DNA from: Massilia pinisoli
GTDB taxonomy: Bacteria > Pseudomonadota > Gammaproteobacteria > Burkholderiales > Burkholderiaceae_D
Direction of reading: 5' to 3'
NCBI RefSeq assembly: GCF_024753285.1
Contig: NZ_JANUGW010000003.1
Coordinates: forward strand, 372,001 to 436,000
DNA: 64,000 bases
Each line of letters opens with the position of its first letter. Positions within the stretch are counted from its first letter, which is position 1. Both the position numbers and the translations under genes were made by a program. This document shows, one piece after another, positions 34,603-42,694 of the stretch. A model generated the notes under the pieces. It had not been told where the DNA came from. It saw only the letters and a list, made by a program, of their open reading frames with translations, and did not search any database.

Positions 34603-34618
34603 GTAGGATATCTCCTAC
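34603..34618. promoter_or_regulatory. Palindrome GTAGGA-N4-TCCTAC in the PEP-CTERM gene leader
   Basis: Perfect 6-bp arms (34603-34608 and 34613-34618) around TATC lie 22-37 bp upstream of the ATG at 34581. It could be an operator or a leader hairpin. No terminator T-run follows in either direction. Confidence 0.45.
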
Positions 34619-34719
34619 AGGGTACCATCTTTCCCAGCGTCAAATCTACGGGTTGTTAAAAAAACTCAATTTGCATAGTGTAATTACGACAGGCGGCGCG
34701 CGACCCGAGAGTGCCGGCG

Positions 34720-35580
34720 TCAGCGTTCGACGAGCGCCAGCACCGCCGTGATGTTGTCGCGGCTGCCGTGCGCCTTGGCCAGCGCGACCAGCTCGGCGCA
34801 ACACTGTTCCAGCGACTGCGCATGCGCGCCGGCCAGCACGCGTTCGATGGCGGCATGCGGCGTGTTGCCGTACAGGCCGTCGCTGCACAGCAGGTACAGG
34901 TCGCCGGGGTGCGGCGTCGTGGCCTTGACGTCGGGCGTGACGGCGGCCATCGGGCCGATCGCCTGCAGCAGCAGGTTCCGCGGCGGGAAGTCGCCGGAGA
35001 CGCCCGCTTCCAGCGCCTGCTGGTACAAGGTCTGGTCGCGCGTGAGCACGGCCAGTTCGCCGTCGCGGTAGCGGTACAGGCGGCTGTCGCCCACGTGGAA
35101 GACGACGAGCGGGCCGCCCGGCAGGCTTTGCCGGAAGCCCGTCAGCGTCGTGCCCATGCCGCCGCCTTCGCCGAGGCCGTTGTCCGCGTTGGCGCCGTAC
35201 ACGCGTGCATTGGCGGCGTCGACGGCCTCGTGCACGGCCACGATGGCGGGCATGTGCTCGTCCTGCCAAGTGGCGTCCGGATCGAACGCGTCGCCGGGAC
35301 AGGCTTGTGTCGGGGCCGCCGCGGACAGCGCGTCGCGCAGCGTTTCCAGCGCCAGCCGGGCCGCGATCTCGCCGCCCTCGTGGCCGCCCATCCCGTCGGC
35401 CACCGCGACGAGGTTCAGCTGCGCATCGATGAGGAAGTTGTCCTCGTTGGATTGGCGCACGAGTCCGACGTCGGTCAGGCCGTACGCGCAACCGAACGAC
35501 AGGCGGTGATAAATGCTCGGGGTTAGCTGCTTCCAGTTGCTCATCGACGGCGCGGCTTGCGTGGCTAAGGAGGGCTGCAT
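34720..35580 (-). CDS. PP2C-type protein phosphatase (Stp1/PppA-like)
   Basis: A soluble PPM/PP2C phosphatase of up to 286 residues that would remove phosphate from Ser/Thr residues. The metal-binding motifs are present: SNEDN (44-48), DGMGGHEGG (62-70), GMGTTLTGF, VFHVGDSRLYRYRDGEL, LLCSDGLY and the final SRDNITAV. ATG 35580 gives the longest form; ATG 35544 (MSNWKQL) is an alternative, and neither has a clear ribosome site. It lies downstream of a Ser/Thr kinase and a GAF/MshEN-like gene on the same strand, a kinase-phosphatase pair that likely acts on shared targets. Confidence 0.92.
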   Translation of the reverse strand: MQPSLATQAAPSMSNWKQLTPSIYHRLSFGCAYGLTDVGLVRQSNEDNFLIDAQLNLVAVADGMGGHEGGEIAARLALETLRDALSAAAPTQACPGDAFDPDATWQDEHMPAIVAVHEAVDAANARVYGANADNGLGEGGGMGTTLTGFRQSLPGGPLVVFHVGDSRLYRYRDGELAVLTRDQTLYQQALEAGVSGDFPPRNLLLQAIGPMAAVTPDVKATTPHPGDLYLLCSDGLYGNTPHAAIERVLAGAHAQSLEQCCAELVALAKAHGSRDNITAVLALVER

Positions 35581-35612
35581 GCTAGCACGCGTGACGCAGG
35601 CACCGGTGGATT

Positions 35613-36779
35613 TCACGGGAGCCGCAGGATGCCGCTGACCGTGAAGCGGATCTCGCCGGGCCGCTCGCCCGGTACCGTCTCGATGCGCACGTCGGACAGG
35701 CCCTCGCGCTGGCTGCCGGCCACGAGCGCGGCGACGGCGTCGACCAGCTTGTCCGCGCGCGCGGGCGCAAGCGGGACGGATTCGGCGGCAGCGCCGAAGT
35801 ACTGGTCGAGCATCGCCGCGAAATCGCGCCGCGTCGTCACGCAGAACACGGGACGCGCTTGCGGGAACAAGCGCGCCACCGCGTCGTCCGACCGGACGCG
35901 TTCGGGATCGATGCAGACGACGTACAGCGCATGCTCGTTGCGCTCGACGGGCAACCACTGGCGCACCTCGGCGCTCGCGCGGTCGATGCCGGCCAACAGG
36001 TCCGCCGGGACGCGCCGTCCCGGGTGGAACGCGAGATACGGCACGGCGTAGTGATCGGCCAGCGCGCGCCCGACGACGGGCAGCTTGAGCTTGCAGTCGT
36101 CGAGCAGCACGTCCTCGATGTCGCGGCCGTCGCGGCGCGCCTGCTCCACGGCCGCGTCGACTTCCGCGCGGCCCAGCAGCCCCGCGCGCAGCACGCCGAC
36201 GAAGCCCATGCGTTCGCGCGGCGCGTCGTTGCGGCGCTGGGCGAACGCGATGCCCAACGTGTCGCACAGGTAGCGCGCGCCTTCGACGACGGTGCCGTCG
36301 AACGGGCCGCCGTGCAGGTTGTTGATGACCTGGAGGACGCCGCTCACTTCATTGTCATGCACGATCGGCACGACGAGCATCTGCGTCGTGCGGTAACCCG
36401 TGCGTTTGTCGACGCCCTGCTGGAAGCGCAGGTCGGCCGCGTAGCGCTGCAGTTCCCGCGCATCGTAGACGTCGTTCAGGTTCAGCAGGCGGCGCGCCAG
36501 CGCGGCATAGCCCGCCACGCTTTGCGCGGAGATCGGCAGGCGCAGCTGGCGGAACGACGCCATGCCCGTCTTGACCTTGGCGACGAGGCTCGCCTTGTCG
36601 TCGCCGACCGTGTAGATCGTCAGGCGGTCGGCACCGAACAGGGCGCAGATGTCCGGGGACAGGTCGAGCATGATCTCGTCCACGTGGCGCGTCGCGTGGA
36701 TGCGCGTCGTCAGCTGCTGCAGGCGGCGGAAGAAGTCGCCGTGCGCGCCGGGGCCGTGCAGGAGGGTCGTGTCGTTCAT
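35613..36779 (-). CDS. GAF domain protein with GspE N-terminal (MshEN-like) domain
   Basis: A 388-residue soluble protein. A GAF domain occupies about residues 15-185 (LFGADRLTIYTVGDD, RTTQMLVVPIVHDNEVSGVLQVIN). It is followed by a type II secretion GspE N-terminal-like domain (about 200-300, LGRAEVDAAVEQARRDGRDI, VVGRALADHYAVPYLAF) and a C-terminal unit of unknown type. MshEN domains in other proteins bind cyclic di-GMP, but the usual RLGxxL opening is not conserved here, so ligand binding is doubtful. Its ATG overlaps the upstream kinase stop as ATGA, so it is made together with the kinase and is a candidate substrate or partner. Confidence 0.8.
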   Translation of the reverse strand: MNDTTLLHGPGAHGDFFRRLQQLTTRIHATRHVDEIMLDLSPDICALFGADRLTIYTVGDDKASLVAKVKTGMASFRQLRLPISAQSVAGYAALARRLLNLNDVYDARELQRYAADLRFQQGVDKRTGYRTTQMLVVPIVHDNEVSGVLQVINNLHGGPFDGTVVEGARYLCDTLGIAFAQRRNDAPRERMGFVGVLRAGLLGRAEVDAAVEQARRDGRDIEDVLLDDCKLKLPVVGRALADHYAVPYLAFHPGRRVPADLLAGIDRASAEVRQWLPVERNEHALYVVCIDPERVRSDDAVARLFPQARPVFCVTTRRDFAAMLDQYFGAAAESVPLAPARADKLVDAVAALVAGSQREGLSDVRIETVPGERPGEIRFTVSGILRLP

Positions 36780-37804
36780 GGGCGCGTCATCGAAGCGAAG
36801 CGCGTCGCATCGACGTCGTCGTCCGCCGCGGCCGGGGCCGGTGCCGGGGCAGGCGGCGCGATGCGGGTGGCGTCGGCGTCGACGGGTGCGGGGCGGACCG
36901 TGGGCGGGCGCGGCGTCACGGTGTCGGGCCGCCACGACGGCTGCGTCGGCGTGTCGCCGTCGAGTGCGCGCAGGAGGTCGTCGCGGAATGCCTCGGCGCT
37001 GGGGTAGCGCTCCTCGGGGCGCTTGGCGAGCGCGCGCAGCACGATGCGGTCGAACGCGGGGCCGAGCAGGGGATTCAGCAACGTGGGCGGGACGGGATGC
37101 TCGTGCAGGATCTTCTGCTGCACGGCGAACATGCCGGCGCCGCGGAACGGCCGCTCGTTGGTGAGGAACTGGTACAGCACGATCCCGACGGCGAAGATGT
37201 CCGCCTGCGGTCCGACGGCCTGGCCCGTGATCTGCTCGGGCGCCATGAAGCTGGGCGTGCCGACCATGTCGGCGCCGTCCGCGTCCAGCACGGCCGCGTT
37301 CAGCGCGGCCATGTGGGCGACGCCGAAGTCCGTCAGCTTCACGCGCAGGTCGTGGCTCAGCATGATGTTGGCCGGCTTGACGTCGCGGTGGATCACGCCG
37401 TGGCGGTGCGCGTAGCCGAGCGCGTCGAGCAGCTCGCACGTCATGCGCTCGGCGTCTTCCAAGGTGAAGTCGAGCTGGAAGTCCTGCGTCATGTCGAAGT
37501 AGGCCGCGAGCTCTTCGCCGCGCACCAGTTCCATCACCATGTAGGCGACGCCGTTTTCCTCGCCGAAGTCGTACAGCGCGACGATGTGCGGATGGTTCAG
37601 GCGCGCGACGGCCTGCGCTTCGCGGATGAAGCGGGCCGAGTACGAGGCGAGGAGGTCGGGATCGGCATCGCTGGCGGTCGAGATGACCTTGATGGCGACG
37701 CTGCGGTCCAGGCGCGGATCGAGCCCTTCATAAACCTCGCCCATGGCGCCGCGGCCCAGCACGCGCACGATCCGGTATCTGCCTAACTGCGTCGGTGGAT
37801 TCAT
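36776..37804 (-). CDS. Soluble Ser/Thr protein kinase
   Basis: A 342-residue eukaryotic-type kinase. The catalytic domain covers about residues 9-275: GRGAMGEVYEG, K39, E in the alpha-C helix (REAQAVARLNHPHIV), HRDVKPAN with D141, DFG 159-161 and APE in SFMAPEQ. A Pro/Asp/Ala-rich tail with repeated DADATR/DVDATR motifs follows; DATR could be an autophosphorylated FHA-binding motif, which is an inference. No TM helix. It heads an operon with the GAF/MshEN protein (ATGA overlap) and the PP2C phosphatase. A promoter candidate lies directly upstream. Confidence 0.93.
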   Translation of the reverse strand: MNPPTQLGRYRIVRVLGRGAMGEVYEGLDPRLDRSVAIKVISTASDADPDLLASYSARFIREAQAVARLNHPHIVALYDFGEENGVAYMVMELVRGEELAAYFDMTQDFQLDFTLEDAERMTCELLDALGYAHRHGVIHRDVKPANIMLSHDLRVKLTDFGVAHMAALNAAVLDADGADMVGTPSFMAPEQITGQAVGPQADIFAVGIVLYQFLTNERPFRGAGMFAVQQKILHEHPVPPTLLNPLLGPAFDRIVLRALAKRPEERYPSAEAFRDDLLRALDGDTPTQPSWRPDTVTPRPPTVRPAPVDADATRIAPPAPAPAPAAADDDVDATRFASMTRP

Positions 37805-37811
37805 GGCCGCA

Positions 37812-37839
37812 AGTGTAATTCAAATTGATTCATCGACAA
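37812..37839 (-). promoter_or_regulatory. Promoter candidate of the kinase operon
   Basis: On the minus strand, TTGTCG (37839-37834) and TACACT (37817-37812) are separated by 16 bp. The -10 box ends 7 nt before the kinase ATG (37804), so the transcript would begin at or next to the start codon. No ribosome site is seen upstream of that ATG. Confidence 0.45.
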
Positions 37840-37896
37840 TAAAAATCGGCCCCGCACGGGGATGCCGCAGCGGTCGCGGAGGTTTATACTTGATGT

Positions 37897-38460
37897 ATGA
37901 ACGACATCCGCTGCACCTGGGCCAACATGGCCAATCCGCGCTACATCGCCTACCACGACCACGAGTGGGGCGTGCCGTGCCACGACGAGACGACGCTGTT
38001 CGAAATGCTGAACCTCGAGGGCGCGCAGGCCGGGCTGTCGTGGGAAACGATCCTCAACAAGCGCGACAACTACCGCCTCGCGTTCGACGGCTGGGACGCG
38101 GAAAAGATCGCGCGCTACGACGATGCGAAAGTGGCCGACCTGCTCGCCAACCCGGGCATCGTGCGCAACCGCCTGAAGGTCGCGGCCGCCATCGCCAACG
38201 CCCGAGCTTACCTGCGCCTGCGCGACGAGGGCTTGACCTTGGACGGCTACCTGTGGGGCTTCGTCGACGGCCGACCCATCGTCAACGACTGGCCCGACGG
38301 CGCGCGGCCGGCCCGCACCGACCTGTCCGACCGCATCTCGAAGGACCTCGGCAAGCGCGGCTTCAAATTCGTCGGATCGACGATCGTGTACGCATACATG
38401 CAGGGCATCGGCATGGTGGACGACCACGACCGTGCCTGCCTGTGCCGCCGCCGGAGGTGA
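37897..38460 (+). CDS. tag: DNA-3-methyladenine glycosylase I
   Basis: A 187-residue base-excision repair enzyme that removes 3-methyladenine from DNA. It matches E. coli Tag along its length: CTWANMANPRYIAYHDHEWG, LFEMLNLEGAQAGLSWETIL, KRGFKFVGSTIVYAYMQGIG and MVDDHDRAC. The zinc ligands correspond to C6, H20, H177 and C181, and the catalytic glutamate to E41. The ATG (37897) is only 6 nt from a TATACT box (37885-37890) and has no ribosome site at normal spacing. The mnmC-like gene follows 4 nt after its stop. Confidence 0.95.
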   Translation: MNDIRCTWANMANPRYIAYHDHEWGVPCHDETTLFEMLNLEGAQAGLSWETILNKRDNYRLAFDGWDAEKIARYDDAKVADLLANPGIVRNRLKVAAAIANARAYLRLRDEGLTLDGYLWGFVDGRPIVNDWPDGARPARTDLSDRISKDLGKRGFKFVGSTIVYAYMQGIGMVDDHDRACLCRRRR

Positions 38461-38464
38461 TGCC

Positions 38465-40123
38465 ATGGACTATCGCGCATGCTGGTGCAGCCGGGCGCGT
38501 TACACCGTCTTCGATGCGCATTACGGCGACGGGAGTGCGGTCCGCGTCCTGACCGACGTCTGGCGCACCGACCCGCACCGTTCGCCGAACCTGCACGTGA
38601 TCGCCGTCTGCGACCACCTGCTACCGGGCTTCCACCGCATGCCGCAGGCGGAGCCGGGCCTGACCGTCGACCTGGTCAGCGCACCGCTGGAGGAGGCGCT
38701 CGCGCAGCTGACGGCGCGCGTCGACCTGTTCCGCCTGCACGACATCGAACAGGCCGGCACCGACTTCGCGCGCCACGTCGCGCGCGTGGCCGCGCAGGAT
38801 GCGCACCTGCTCGCGCAAGGCCTCACGCCAGCGCAGATCGACGCGCTGACGGCGCAAGGCTTCGTGTTCGACGCGGGCGGCCAGCACGCGCGCTTCGCCA
38901 GCCGCAAGCCGCGTGCGCCGGTACCGCCCGCGCCCGAGCGGCGCGCCATCGTGCTGGGCGCCGGCATCGCCGGTTCCGCCGCCGCGGAGCGCCTGTGCGC
39001 GCGCGGCTGGCAGGTGACGCTCGTCGACCGCCAGCCGCAGCCCGCGATGGAAGCGTCGGGTAACCTGGCCGGTATCTTCATGCCGCTGCTGTCGAAGGAC
39101 GACAACGTGCCCACGCGCCTGACGCGCGCCGCCTACCTGTACGCGCTGCGCCACTGGGAGCATCTGGGTGGCATCGGCCGCGCCATCGAGGGCGACACGT
39201 GCGGCGTGCTGCAGCTTGCGCGCGACGCCGGCCACGCCGACGTGCAGCGTGCCATCGCCGCCGACAAGTCCCTGCCGCCCGATTTCGCCGAGTGGCTCGA
39301 GCGGCCCGCGGCGGAAGCCTTGCTCGGCCTGCCGGCGCCGGACGGCGGCTGGCTGTTCCGCGGCGCCGGCTGGGCGCGGCCCGGCAGCGTGTGCGAGGCG
39401 ATGCTGGCCGCGTGCGGCGGCCGGCTCGAGCGGCGCTTCGGCGTCGGCGACGTGCGCATCGAACGGGTCGGCGAGCGCTGGCACCTGACGGACGCGCACG
39501 GCGCCACGGTGGCGTGCGCGCCGAACCTGATCCTCGCCAACGGCAGCGGCGCCGTCGCGGTGCCGCAAGCCGCGCAGCTTCCGCTGACGACGCTGCGCGG
39601 GCAGGTGTCGCACGTGCCGGCCGGGATGGTGCCGAAGCTGTCCGTCGTGCTGTGCCGCGAAGCCTATCTGACGCCGGCGTCCGGCGGCGTGTGCAGCGCG
39701 GGCGCGACGTACGACGCCGATCCGAACCCGGCGCTGTCGCCGGAAAGTCACGCGGAAAACCTGGAGCGCCTGCGCGGCCTGCTGTCCGACCCGCAGGCCG
39801 CACAGGATGCGCCGCTGGAAGGCCGCGTGGGCTTTCGTTGCGTCGCGCCGGACCGCCTGCCGCTCGTCGGCCGCCTGCCGGATTTCGACGCGGCCGGCAC
39901 CACCGAGCGCCTGCGCGACGTGCCGCGCCATCCGGGCCTGTACGCACTGCTCGGCTACGCATCGCGCGGCCTGATCTGGGCGGGTTTGGCGGCCGAACTG
40001 CTGGCCGCGCAGATGGAGGGCGAGCCGCTGCCATTGGAAGCCAGCCTCGTGGACGCGCTCGATCCGGCCCGCTTCGTGTTGCGCGCACGCCGCGCGCCGC
40101 GGGGTCCGCAGTCCGAAAATTGA
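38465..40123 (+). CDS. mnmC: MnmC-like FAD oxidoreductase with degenerate methyltransferase half
   Basis: A 552-residue protein. The C-terminal two thirds are an intact MnmC(o) DAO-type oxidoreductase: FAD motif VLGAGIAGSAAAERL (G165-G170), SGNLAGIFMPLLSKDDN, TTLRGQVSHVP, VGFRCVAPDRLPLVGRLPD and GYASRGLIWAG. This half removes the carboxymethyl group of cmnm5(s2)U34 in tRNA. The N-terminal ~150 residues align in order with the MnmC(m) methyltransferase (TDVWRTDPHRSPNLHVIAV; LLPGFHRM), but its SAM-binding FGxGLNF motif and the catalytic DGFAPxxNPxMW block are absent. It is about 100 residues shorter than usual. GGAGG lies 7 nt before the ATG, within the end of tag. Confidence 0.85.
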   Translation: MDYRACWCSRARYTVFDAHYGDGSAVRVLTDVWRTDPHRSPNLHVIAVCDHLLPGFHRMPQAEPGLTVDLVSAPLEEALAQLTARVDLFRLHDIEQAGTDFARHVARVAAQDAHLLAQGLTPAQIDALTAQGFVFDAGGQHARFASRKPRAPVPPAPERRAIVLGAGIAGSAAAERLCARGWQVTLVDRQPQPAMEASGNLAGIFMPLLSKDDNVPTRLTRAAYLYALRHWEHLGGIGRAIEGDTCGVLQLARDAGHADVQRAIAADKSLPPDFAEWLERPAAEALLGLPAPDGGWLFRGAGWARPGSVCEAMLAACGGRLERRFGVGDVRIERVGERWHLTDAHGATVACAPNLILANGSGAVAVPQAAQLPLTTLRGQVSHVPAGMVPKLSVVLCREAYLTPASGGVCSAGATYDADPNPALSPESHAENLERLRGLLSDPQAAQDAPLEGRVGFRCVAPDRLPLVGRLPDFDAAGTTERLRDVPRHPGLYALLGYASRGLIWAGLAAELLAAQMEGEPLPLEASLVDALDPARFVLRARRAPRGPQSEN

Positions 40124-40127
40124 TTTC

Positions 40128-40159
40128 TTTCGGGAAACCGAAAGTTTCAAAGGTATAAT
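40128..40159 (+). promoter_or_regulatory. Nested inverted repeats and TATAAT box before the soluble kinase gene
   Basis: TTTCGG-GAAA-CCGAAA (40128-40143) overlaps a second possible hairpin GAAAC-N5-GTTTC (40134-40148). A perfect TATAAT (40154-40159) follows. The box overlaps the first possible ATG (40158), so either it is not used or translation begins at ATG 40194. Confidence 0.4.
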
Positions 40160-40919
40160 GTGTGCAGAGCAACATTTCACACATGAACCGGACATGGACG
40201 ACGACACCCCCGACGCGCCAGAGCTGTCCCTGTTTCTCGCCTCGACCGCGCACGACATGAAGAATTCGATCAGCGTCCTGTCCGGGACGCTGGAGCGGCT
40301 GCTGGTCGCGCATTCTTCCCGGCCCGCCGCGCAGACGGACCCGGAATACACGCAGATGGCGCACATGCTGTACCAGACGAAGCGCCTGAATGACAACCTG
40401 ATGCAGCTGCTCGCGCTGTACAAGCAGGTGGGGACGCCCGCGTACCCGTTCGACATGCAGCCGCTCGAGCTGGGCCAGCTGGTCGACCAGGTGGTGGCGC
40501 TGGAGCGCGTGCTGCTGACGTCGCGCGGCATGAAGCTGGAGCTGGACTACGACGCTGGCCTCGTCTGGCATCTCGACGAAGACCTGATCGTGGGCGTGCT
40601 GTCGCATGCGATCAACAACGCCATCCACTACACGTGCGACACGGTGCGCCTGGCGATCCGCACGACGGATGACGGCTGGCTCGAACTGCGCGTGGAGGAC
40701 AACGGCCCAGGTTATCCGCCGGCGCTGCTGAAGGCGGGCGCGATCGCGACGCGCGATACGGCTCCCGGCATGAACTTCCTGACCAACAGCGCGGGTCTGG
40801 GCCTGTATTTTTCGAGCGAAGTCGCGCGCATGCACCGCCACCGCGAGCGCCGCGGCGCGCTGCGTCTCGAGAACGGCGGGCGTTACGGCGGCGGCTGTTT
40901 CATCCTGAACCTGCCATGA
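40158..40919 (+). CDS. Soluble sensor histidine kinase
   Basis: A 253-residue cytoplasmic kinase without TM helices or an input domain. The phosphoacceptor is H32 in FLASTAHDMKNSISVLSG. The HATPase domain shows N-box VLSHAINNAIHYT, G1 VEDNGPGYP and G2 SAGLGLYFSSEVARMH. The start may be ATG 40158 (AAAGG just upstream) or ATG 40194, because a TATAAT box overlaps the first. Its stop overlaps the start of the response-regulator gene as ATGA, so the two are a cognate pair. Its input must come from a partner protein, which is not evident here. Confidence 0.9.
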   Translation: MCAEQHFTHEPDMDDDTPDAPELSLFLASTAHDMKNSISVLSGTLERLLVAHSSRPAAQTDPEYTQMAHMLYQTKRLNDNLMQLLALYKQVGTPAYPFDMQPLELGQLVDQVVALERVLLTSRGMKLELDYDAGLVWHLDEDLIVGVLSHAINNAIHYTCDTVRLAIRTTDDGWLELRVEDNGPGYPPALLKAGAIATRDTAPGMNFLTNSAGLGLYFSSEVARMHRHRERRGALRLENGGRYGGGCFILNLP

Positions 40920-42595
40920 ACGCACCCGAGAATTCGACGGTAAAGCCGGTGGCCGAGATCGACTGGGCCGACAAGAACTACCTCGTCGTCGACGATTTCG
41001 TCGGCGTGCGCCAGCTGCTGCGCGAAGCCCTGCGCAGCCTGGGCGCGAAGAACATCGACCAGGCGTCGTCGGGCGGCGAGGCGATGGGCCTGCTCGCGCG
41101 CATCCGCTACGACGTCGTCCTGTGCGACTACAACCTCGGCGATGGCAAGAACGGCCAGCAGGTGCTGGAGGAAGCGCGCGTACGCAACCTCGTCAACCCG
41201 AGCACCGTGTGGCTGATGGTGTCGGCCGAGAAGAGCGTGGAATCGGTGATGGGCGCGGCCGAGCACCAGCCGGACGCCTACCTGATCAAGCCGATCACGG
41301 AAGGCGTGCTGCTCACGCGCCTGAACCGCGTGTGGCACAAGAAGCAGATCTTCCGCCTCATCGACCAGGCCTATGCCGAGAAGGATTACCTGCGCGCGGC
41401 GCGCATGTGCGACGCCGCGATGGAGGTGCACAAGGCGCACGAGATCGACCTGTTGCGCATGAAGGCCAAGCTGATGGAGAGAAGCGGCGAGCCGGATCGC
41501 GCGCGCGAGGTGTACGAGCGCGTGCTGGAACAGCGCGAGTACCAGTGGGCACGCTCCGGCATCGCCAAGATCCGCATGGCCAACGGCGAATTCGAACAGG
41601 CGCGCCAGGCCTTCCAGAGCGTGATCGCGGAAAACCGCTACTACATCGACGCGTACGACCAGCTCGCGCTCGCGTACCAGAACATGGGGAAGCTGGACGA
41701 GGCCTGCGCGATCCTCGAGCGGGCCGCGAAGCTGTCGCCGAATTCCGTGCCGCGCCAACGCAACCTCGGGAATGTCGCGCTCAAGGTGGGCAATGTGCAG
41801 ATCGCGGAGAAGGCCTTCCGCAAGTGCATCGCGATCGGCGAATACTCGATCATGAAGACGCCCGACGCCTACCTCGGCCTGGCGCGCGTGTGCGGCCAGA
41901 AGAACGACGCGAAAGAGGCGCTGCAGCTGCTGGCGCAGGCCCAGCGCGAATTCGGCGCGGACCATCCGGACATCGCGCTGCGTTCGAAGATCACGGAGGG
42001 CCTCGTCTACCACGAGAGCGGCGACTACCGGCGTGCGCGTAAGGCCGGCGACGAGCTGGAAGCCCTGTTGAACGCGACGGAGAACCGGCCCGACATCCCG
42101 ACCTGCCTGGAGCTGGCCACGTTGCTGTTTGCCGTCGGCGTGAAGGATGCGCCGGCCGACCTGCTGTGCTACGTCATCCGCAACAACCACGACAACCCGC
42201 TGCTGCTCGACGAGGTGCAGAAGATCTTCGAAAAGGCGCGCCTCGGCGACGAGGGCATGGAACTGATCCGCGCATCGAAGAAGGAAGCGACCGACCTGAT
42301 GAACCAGGGCGTGCTGCTGTGGAAGACGGGCAAGCTGAAAGACGCCGTGACGTGGATGCGCGAGGCGCGCAAGAAGGTGCCGAACAACCAGCGCATCCTG
42401 TTCAACGCGGCCCAGATCCTCGTCTCGCACCTGCAGCAGCACGGCTATGACGCGGCGCTGTCCGCCGAAGCCTACGACGTGCTGCACCACGTCGACCGCC
42501 TGCTGCCGGGGCAGCAGCGGTTTGCCCAGCTCATGGAGCAGCTGGCGCAGTTGCAGCCGGCGGCGGAAGGTGGGGCGGTGGACGAGGTGGCTTGA
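40916..42595 (+). CDS. Response regulator with TPR-repeat output
   Basis: A 559-residue protein with an N-terminal receiver domain (about 20-140; phosphorylated D71 in VVLCDYNLGDGKNG, K in the YLIKPI context). A long helical region of tetratricopeptide repeats follows (AARMCDAAMEVHKAHE, GEPDRAREVYERVLE, GEFEQARQAFQSVIA, GKLDEACAILERAAKLSPNS). There is no DNA-binding or enzymatic domain, so its output is probably protein-protein interaction. It is translationally coupled to the soluble kinase upstream. Receiver-TPR proteins occur in motility and stress signalling; no target gene is adjacent. Confidence 0.9.
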   Translation: MNAPENSTVKPVAEIDWADKNYLVVDDFVGVRQLLREALRSLGAKNIDQASSGGEAMGLLARIRYDVVLCDYNLGDGKNGQQVLEEARVRNLVNPSTVWLMVSAEKSVESVMGAAEHQPDAYLIKPITEGVLLTRLNRVWHKKQIFRLIDQAYAEKDYLRAARMCDAAMEVHKAHEIDLLRMKAKLMERSGEPDRAREVYERVLEQREYQWARSGIAKIRMANGEFEQARQAFQSVIAENRYYIDAYDQLALAYQNMGKLDEACAILERAAKLSPNSVPRQRNLGNVALKVGNVQIAEKAFRKCIAIGEYSIMKTPDAYLGLARVCGQKNDAKEALQLLAQAQREFGADHPDIALRSKITEGLVYHESGDYRRARKAGDELEALLNATENRPDIPTCLELATLLFAVGVKDAPADLLCYVIRNNHDNPLLLDEVQKIFEKARLGDEGMELIRASKKEATDLMNQGVLLWKTGKLKDAVTWMREARKKVPNNQRILFNAAQILVSHLQQHGYDAALSAEAYDVLHHVDRLLPGQQRFAQLMEQLAQLQPAAEGGAVDEVA

Positions 42596-42694
42596 TCGGC
42601 CGGCAAATTCTGCTACGCGATCTGGTGAAAATCATAACGCCGGCGGCGCTGATCGCCGTGTGAGAATTTCAGCCTGACCAAAGCGGAGGGCTGC

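Noticed and set aside
37861..37882. GGAGG at 37878-37882 as the ribosome binding site of tag.
   Set aside because: It is about 14 nt from the ATG at 37897 and lies upstream of the TATACT box; too distant for a typical site.
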